From Leisingera daeponensis DSM 23529 (GTDB lineage Bacteria > Pseudomonadota > Alphaproteobacteria > Rhodobacterales > Rhodobacteraceae), in NCBI RefSeq assembly GCF_000473145.1, contig NZ_AXBD01000006.1, positions 56,293 through 117,447 of the forward strand: 61,155 nt of DNA. Direction: 5' to 3'. This document shows positions 57,008 through 61,155 of the stretch, one piece after another (position 1 is the stretch's first letter; the number at the start of each line of letters is the position of its first letter). The position numbers were made by a program, and so were the translations under genes. Under the pieces are notes generated by a model that saw only the letters and a program-made list of their open reading frames with translations, was not told the DNA's origin and ran no database searches.

Positions 57008-58144
57008 TCAGAGCTTTTTCAGCCAGGCCTCCAGCGTCTTGGCCAGGGTGGCGTTCACAGCCTCGCCGCTGATTTCGATCTTCTGCTCGCTGGGGGTATA
57101 GGTGAGCCGCACGCCTTTGGGCGCGGGCAAGGAAATCCGTTCGCCCGGCATCGCGGCGTCCCAGTCCCCCGTGCCGCGCACCCGCGGACCCTTGACCAGC
57201 GGCGGAACGGGCGCTTTGGGCGCAGGTGCGGCAGCCGCAGGTTCATAAGCCGGGGCAGGGGGCATATCAGGCTCTGACTTGGGCATTTGGGGGGCATCCC
57301 CTTCGACCAGCCGGGTCAGCACCTCCAGCTCCGCCTCCGGGCTGGAGCGGTCGGCGGCCTGCAGCGCCTGTTTCGCACGCTCCGCAAAGCCCTCGTCCGC
57401 CTCGATCCCGCGCACCAGGGCGAGGCCCAGCTTCTCGCTGATCGCGGTGGGGTAGAACAGCACCGCGTCCAGCGCCTCGACCAGGGTGACGAAGCTGCCG
57501 ATCTTGGAGCGCTTGGCGCGGGTCGCATTGCCGAACAGCGCCTGCAGCGCGTATTTGCGGCGGGTGAAGACGCCTTCCTTATACGCGCGCACCGCGATCC
57601 GGGCGCGCTCGTAATGCGACAGGTTCACCCGGATCTCGTTTTCCTCGACCATCGCCACATAGGACTCCTCGGCGCTGTCCGGCTTGATCACCAGCGCCTT
57701 GAGGGTGGCGAATTTCGGATCTGATGTCTCGGCATAGAGCCGCTTCAGCGCGGTCAGGCGGCGCCAGCCGGAAATCAGGCCGTGGGTGCGCCCGCCAAAG
57801 GTATCCTCCAGCGGCACCACTTCCGCCGGGGTCTGCTGGCCGCGGGCGCGGATCGAGGCGATCAGCGATTGCAGCTCTTCCTCGTCCTGTTCGATGCGGT
57901 CGCGCACCAGGTGGTTCTCGTCGATGGCCGCCAGCGGCAGCTCTTCGATCATCAGCCCCCTGGCGCGGGCGGTTTCCAGCACGCCGGACAATTCCTGCAG
58001 CGCCGCCTGGGCAGAGGCGTCGGAGGCCACCTGGGCAATCGGCGCGGCCCCGACGCTGGACGGGCCGCCAAGCGCCGGTTTGGCCGCGGGCGCCGCCGTC
58101 AGGTAACCGGTCTGTGCCGGGGAAAGCCGTTTGCGTTTTGCCAT
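57008..58144 (-). CDS. parB: Plasmid partition protein ParB
   Basis: 378 aa. The ParB/Srx N-terminal domain includes LPLAAIDENHLVRDRIEQD and GLISGWRRLTALKRLYAE; a helix-turn-helix region follows (about 200-260; RKYALQALFGNATRAKRSKI). The C-terminal part is Pro/Ala-rich, then a short conserved end (KIEISGEAVNATLAKTLEAW). It binds a centromere-like site and works with ParA. It starts 81 bases after the parA stop. The plan fits ParB of RepA-type roseobacter plasmids. GAAGGACAGG precedes the ATG. Confidence 0.87.
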   Translation of the reverse strand: MAKRKRLSPAQTGYLTAAPAAKPALGGPSSVGAAPIAQVASDASAQAALQELSGVLETARARGLMIEELPLAAIDENHLVRDRIEQDEEELQSLIASIRARGQQTPAEVVPLEDTFGGRTHGLISGWRRLTALKRLYAETSDPKFATLKALVIKPDSAEESYVAMVEENEIRVNLSHYERARIAVRAYKEGVFTRRKYALQALFGNATRAKRSKIGSFVTLVEALDAVLFYPTAISEKLGLALVRGIEADEGFAERAKQALQAADRSSPEAELEVLTRLVEGDAPQMPKSEPDMPPAPAYEPAAAAPAPKAPVPPLVKGPRVRGTGDWDAAMPGERISLPAPKGVRLTYTPSEQKIEISGEAVNATLAKTLEAWLKKL

Positions 58145-58225
58145 GTCCTGTCCTTCGTGCCTCAGTTGCAGGATGCGTCTCTCTTGGACGGGGCCGCATC
58201 CTGCCCCAAATGTCTTGCCGGGGCC

Positions 58226-59641
58226 TTATTCGGCCGCGCGCTGCTCCTGCAACGCCTCGCGCCGCCAGACCCCGATCAGGAGCTTCTTGAAGGCGGCATA
58301 GGTCTCGTCGAAGGTCTCCCGCCCGCGGGCATAGGTCTCGCGGTTGAAATCGCGGTAGTCGGCCTCGTAGATGCCGCTCACCTGCTCCCCGGCCTGGCCG
58401 ATCAGCGCGGTGAAATCCTGTTTGTGGGGGGAGAGCACCCGGCCCATATAGGCCTGCATCAGCGCCGCCAGCTCGCCCTGCTGGGCGCTGTCATAGCGGG
58501 TGATCACGGTGCGCACCGCGTCCCATTCAAACGCCAGCCCGGGGCGGCCCAGGGCGCGCGCGGCGAGGTTCTCGCCCTCCTCGATCGAGGCGAAGGTGGA
58601 ATGCAGCATGTCGAAGAAACGCCCCGTCGAGTCGAACTCCAGGAAGGACGCGCCCATCGGCACCAGGAGGATGTCGGCCGCCGACAGCCCGTTGATGGTC
58701 AGGTAGCCAAGTGCGGGCGGGGTGTCGATGAAGATCACATCGTACTGGTCCAGCACCCCGTCGGCCTCCAGCCGCTCGGTCAGCGCATCCCACAGCTTCC
58801 AGGACCGCGCCGCCATCCGCCAGACCGGGATCTGGAACTCCGCCCAGTAGAGGTTCAGCTGGGCGCCGATGAGGTCGATGTTGGGCCAGTGGGTGTTCTG
58901 GATGACGTCCTGCGCGGTCATCTCCATCGCCGCATCCAGCGCCTCGTCCAGCGGCTGCGGGGCATCGCCGCGGTCGAGGCGGCGCTGGTTCTCCAGCCGC
59001 AGATGCTCACCGTAGTGGCGCGCCAGGAGCGGGAAGGCGGTCTGCCATTCGTCGTCCACCTTGCCGCCGAAGATCGAGGTCATCGAGCCCTGGCTGTCGA
59101 GATCGATCACCAGCACCTTGTAGCCGTCGAGCGCGGCGGACATCGCCAGATGCGCCGCGGTCGAGGTCTTGCCGACGCCGCCCTTGAAGTTGGCGACCGC
59201 CACCATCTTGGCGGGCAGCCCTTCGGGGCGGTAGGGGGTGTAGTCCTTGGCCTTGGAGCCTTGCGCCGCGAAGAAGGCGCGCAGGCGCAGCACCTCCTCC
59301 AGCGTGAACCACTTGGCGCCGCCCTCGGTCTCGGAGCGGCCCTGCGGCAGATCGGGGTTGGCCTTCAGCACCCGGCGGAAATGGGCCTGGGCGACCGGGA
59401 TCAGGTAGCGGGTGATCTCCCAGGTGGAGAACAGGCGCAGCTCCTTCTTGCCCTCCTCATTCAGGCCGCGGCTGGCGAGGTCGGCGCGGCCTTGCGCGCA
59501 GGCGGCGGCGATCCCGGCAAAGCCCGCGGTGGTGGCGGGGGCGTCAAGCTCCGCCAGCGCGGCGTCGGGGTCGATGCTGAAATAGGGGGGGAGGCTGCTG
59601 CCTGCCCTGGGAGTGTCTTTCCTGTGGATATCTCGCGCCAT
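58226..59641 (-). CDS. parA: Plasmid partition ATPase ParA
   Basis: 471 aa. An N-terminal region of about 150 residues includes a helix-turn-helix-like, MerR-type stretch (WFTLEEVLRLRAFFAAQG). A deviant Walker A follows (VANFKGGVGKTSTAAHLA), then VLVIDLDSQGSMTS and VIFIDTPPALGYLTINGL. This is a large ParA of the type that also represses its own operon. ATG 59641 is chosen; the frame is open to 59776, where AGGAGGG abuts an ATG too closely to serve. It is the first gene of parA-parB, divergent from repA. Role: segregation of plasmid copies. Confidence 0.9.
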   Translation of the reverse strand: MARDIHRKDTPRAGSSLPPYFSIDPDAALAELDAPATTAGFAGIAAACAQGRADLASRGLNEEGKKELRLFSTWEITRYLIPVAQAHFRRVLKANPDLPQGRSETEGGAKWFTLEEVLRLRAFFAAQGSKAKDYTPYRPEGLPAKMVAVANFKGGVGKTSTAAHLAMSAALDGYKVLVIDLDSQGSMTSIFGGKVDDEWQTAFPLLARHYGEHLRLENQRRLDRGDAPQPLDEALDAAMEMTAQDVIQNTHWPNIDLIGAQLNLYWAEFQIPVWRMAARSWKLWDALTERLEADGVLDQYDVIFIDTPPALGYLTINGLSAADILLVPMGASFLEFDSTGRFFDMLHSTFASIEEGENLAARALGRPGLAFEWDAVRTVITRYDSAQQGELAALMQAYMGRVLSPHKQDFTALIGQAGEQVSGIYEADYRDFNRETYARGRETFDETYAAFKKLLIGVWRREALQEQRAAE

Positions 59642-59717
59642 GAGGTCTGCCTGCTGTCCCTGGGCCGTTGCGGCCCTGCCCGTGTGGAAGGCTGCTGTTC
59701 TGCTGCTCCGCAGCCTG

Positions 59718-59759
59718 ATGTGCTGCCTTTTGATAAGAATACGCAAAAACGCAGCACAT
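59718..59759. promoter_or_regulatory. Inverted repeat upstream of parA (candidate operator or parS)
   Basis: ATGTGCTGC (59718-59726) and GCAGCACAT (59751-59759) are perfect inverted arms 24 bases apart, with a further TTTT and AAAA pairing inside. It lies about 80 bp upstream of parA, where ParA or ParB binding is typical. Which of these it is cannot be told. Confidence 0.6.
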
Positions 59760-59842
59760 GGAAGCAAAATGCGCATCCCTCCTGGTTTTTCTAAGCAAAT
59801 CCGGCAGTTGCGGCAGGGGGAAATAGGGCTGTTTCAGAGCGT

Positions 59843-59887
59843 TCAAAAAAATCTGCTCTGTTATAAATGAGTTATTTATTAGTTACA
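59843..59887. other. AT-rich tract (candidate DNA unwinding element)
   Basis: This stretch, including ATAAATGAGTTATTTATTAG, is the most AT-rich run in the origin region, about 65 bp from the first iteron. Such tracts melt first in iteron-type origins. Assigned by position and composition. Confidence 0.5.
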
Positions 59888-59952
59888 GGCGGAAGGGGGC
59901 GCGCGCAAAGCCCTTTTTTGATTGGCGATCGGGGCGGATTTTCCGCGGGCGG

Positions 59953-60018
59953 TGACTCTGAAACCCCGATCAAATGACTCCGAACCCCCGAGGAAACGAT
60001 TCCGAACCCCCGTTGCCG
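59953..60018 (+). repeat. Three 22-bp iterons (replication initiator binding sites)
   Basis: Units at 59953-59974, 59975-59996 and 59997-60018 share a core of the form TCCGAACCCCCG (first unit TCTGAAACCCCG). Exact 22-base spacing places them on the same face every two helical turns. They sit beside a DnaA box and upstream of repA, as iterons bound by plasmid initiators do. Confidence 0.8.
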
Positions 60019-60023
60019 GACCA

Positions 60024-60032
60024 TGTGGATAA
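60024..60032 (-). promoter_or_regulatory. DnaA box
   Basis: TGTGGATAA is the exact complement of the consensus TTATCCACA, six bases after the last iteron. Its position makes it a likely site where host DnaA helps open the origin. Confidence 0.8.
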
Positions 60033-60127
60033 CCTTAGGGTGGGCGTAATCAAAACCACGATAAAACGAGTCGCCGGACCGGGGCATAAGATCCCGGCGG
60101 GCGGCAGAGCAGACGGCGGACAGGCAG

Positions 60128-61135
60128 ATGGCAGCAGAGCTGACGGCGGGAGCGATTCCGCCAGAAGGGCAGGGGGATTTCTTCCTCTGCGATATCTTCG
60201 GGGCGATCCCCAAGAACGATCTGGCGTCGATGGAGCATCCGCTGTTCAGCTTGGGCACACGGCCGGACCGGCGCATCCTGAGCTACCAGCACAACGGCGC
60301 CGAGATCACCGTGACCCCCTCGGTCAAGGGGCTGGCGACGATCCACGACAAGGACATCCTGATCTTCTGCATCAGCCAGCTGATGGCGGCGCTGAATGCG
60401 GGCCGCCAGGTCAGCCGCACCCTGCACCTGAAGGCGCATGACCTGCTGGTCGCCTGCAACCGCGAAACCTCCGGCGATGCCTACCGGCGCCTGCGCGAGG
60501 CCTTCGAGCGGCTGGCGGGCACCCGCATCACCACCAATATCGTGACCGGCGGCCAGGAGGTCACCACCGGCTTCGGCCTGATCGAGAAATGGGAAATCGT
60601 CCGCAAGGCCCGCGGCGGCAAGATGGTCAGCGTCGCGGTGACGCTGTCGGACTGGCTGTACCGGGCGGTCTTGTCGAAATCGGTGCTGACGCTTTCCCGC
60701 GATTACTTCCGGCTGCGCAAACCGCTGGAGCGGCGGATCTATGAGCTCGCGCGCAAGCATTGCGGGCGGCAGAACAGCTGGCAGGTCTCGGTCGAAACCT
60801 TGCTGAAGAAATCCGGCTCGGCCAGCCCGCGGCGGGTGTTCCGCAAGATGATCCGCGACATGATCGACGCGCAGCCCTTGCCCGATTACGCGCTGGAGGA
60901 GCTGGAGGGCGATGTGATCCGGTTTTCCCAGAAGGCCGCCGTCACCGAAGCGGTGCTGAATGCGCCCAGCCTGAAGCCCGCCACCCTGGAGGAGGCCCGC
61001 GCGCTGATCCCCGGCGCCGACGCCTATGCGCTGGAGGCGGAGTGGCGCGCCATGTGGGTGCGCACCGGCAGCCCCAGATTGCGGATGCCCGATGCGGCCT
61101 TCCTCGGCTGGGTCAGGAAACGCGCCGCGGAATAG
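60128..61135 (+). CDS. repA: Replication initiator protein RepA (RPA type)
   Basis: 335 aa. It matches the plasmid replication initiator RPA family: DFFLCDIFGAIPKNDLASME near the start, HPLFSLGTRPDRR, VTPSVKGLATIHDKDILIF, then a winged-helix region with LSRDYFRLRKPLERRIYELA and KHCGRQNSW. It should bind the iterons at 59953-60018 and start replication. ATG 60128 is used; the family motif begins about 17 residues later, so the start is not critical. RepA-type replicons with divergent parAB are one of the standard plasmid classes in Rhodobacteraceae. It ends 20 bases before the window edge. Confidence 0.9.
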   Translation: MAAELTAGAIPPEGQGDFFLCDIFGAIPKNDLASMEHPLFSLGTRPDRRILSYQHNGAEITVTPSVKGLATIHDKDILIFCISQLMAALNAGRQVSRTLHLKAHDLLVACNRETSGDAYRRLREAFERLAGTRITTNIVTGGQEVTTGFGLIEKWEIVRKARGGKMVSVAVTLSDWLYRAVLSKSVLTLSRDYFRLRKPLERRIYELARKHCGRQNSWQVSVETLLKKSGSASPRRVFRKMIRDMIDAQPLPDYALEELEGDVIRFSQKAAVTEAVLNAPSLKPATLEEARALIPGADAYALEAEWRAMWVRTGSPRLRMPDAAFLGWVRKRAAE

Positions 61136-61155
61136 TAGGCGCTCTCTCGCGCGCG

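Larger units (their letters stand above)
59642..60127. other. Replication origin region between parA and repA
   Basis: 486 bp without a gene. From left: an inverted repeat (59718-59759), an AT-rich tract (about 59843-59887), three 22-bp iterons (59953-60018) and a DnaA box (60024-60032). These are the parts expected of an iteron-type origin with its unwinding region, and of the divergent promoters of parA and repA. Confidence 0.8.

Noticed and set aside
59544..59846. 100-aa minus-strand frame in the origin region
   Set aside because: It overlaps the start of parA in another frame and crosses the inverted repeat; no family likeness.

Overview
The window looks like most of one replicon, a Roseobacter-group (Rhodobacteraceae) extrachromosomal element given over to making and exporting a complex surface polysaccharide. 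It is GC-rich, uses GTG and TTG starts freely, and ends in a RepA-type replication module: repA, divergent parA-parB, and an origin with three 22-bp iterons plus a perfect DnaA box. This type of replicon is known in roseobacters, where such plasmids often carry exopolysaccharide and biofilm genes. Genus and plasmid identity are inferred from gene content only. No tRNA, rRNA, IS transposase, CRISPR array or transfer gene was seen.

Left part (1-15820): a truncated giant FG-GAP/VCBS adhesin-like gene at the left edge; a small basic peptide gene followed by a PqqD-like/HPr-kinase-like fusion and a nucleotidyltransferase-like gene (a candidate peptide-modification system); a short outer-membrane polysaccharide export protein; a tightly overlapping CDP-sugar operon (rfbF, an epimerase-methyltransferase fusion, two more zinc-type methyltransferases); an RTX protein; and a divergent DUF2793/peptidase G2-like protein.

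Centre (15925-41782): wecB-wecC (UDP-ManNAc and UDP-ManNAcA) diverge from a plus-strand operon of glmM, a GT4 glycosyltransferase, two giant multi-domain glycosyltransferases (CgeB-like, GT2-like, beta-sandwich and GT4 parts; the second also has a methyltransferase and a long coiled coil) and a heparinase II/III-like protein. On the minus strand, glmU-glmS-asnB lead into an AT-rich SGNH-like/acetyltransferase fusion. With glmM, glmS and glmU the plasmid carries its own route to UDP-GlcNAc, which feeds wecB-wecC. A methyltransferase-like coiled-coil protein and another GT4 enzyme follow.

Right part (41911-56763): a galactofuranose and capsule-export module with a GT2/sulfotransferase-like fusion, glf, two sulfotransferase-like genes, GlfT2-like and GlfT1-like enzymes, kpsE-kpsT, kpsM and ugd. 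The ABC transporter, with no Wzx or Wzy seen, points to ABC-dependent capsule export. No initiating transferase or KpsC/KpsS was seen. Two related perfect palindromes flank ugd.

Best candidates for something not yet described: the peptide/PqqD-kinase/nucleotidyltransferase triad at 3000-5387; the paired giant glycosyltransferases, one with a built-in methyltransferase and coiled coil that could act as a chain-length ruler; and the palindrome-bounded ugd segment.
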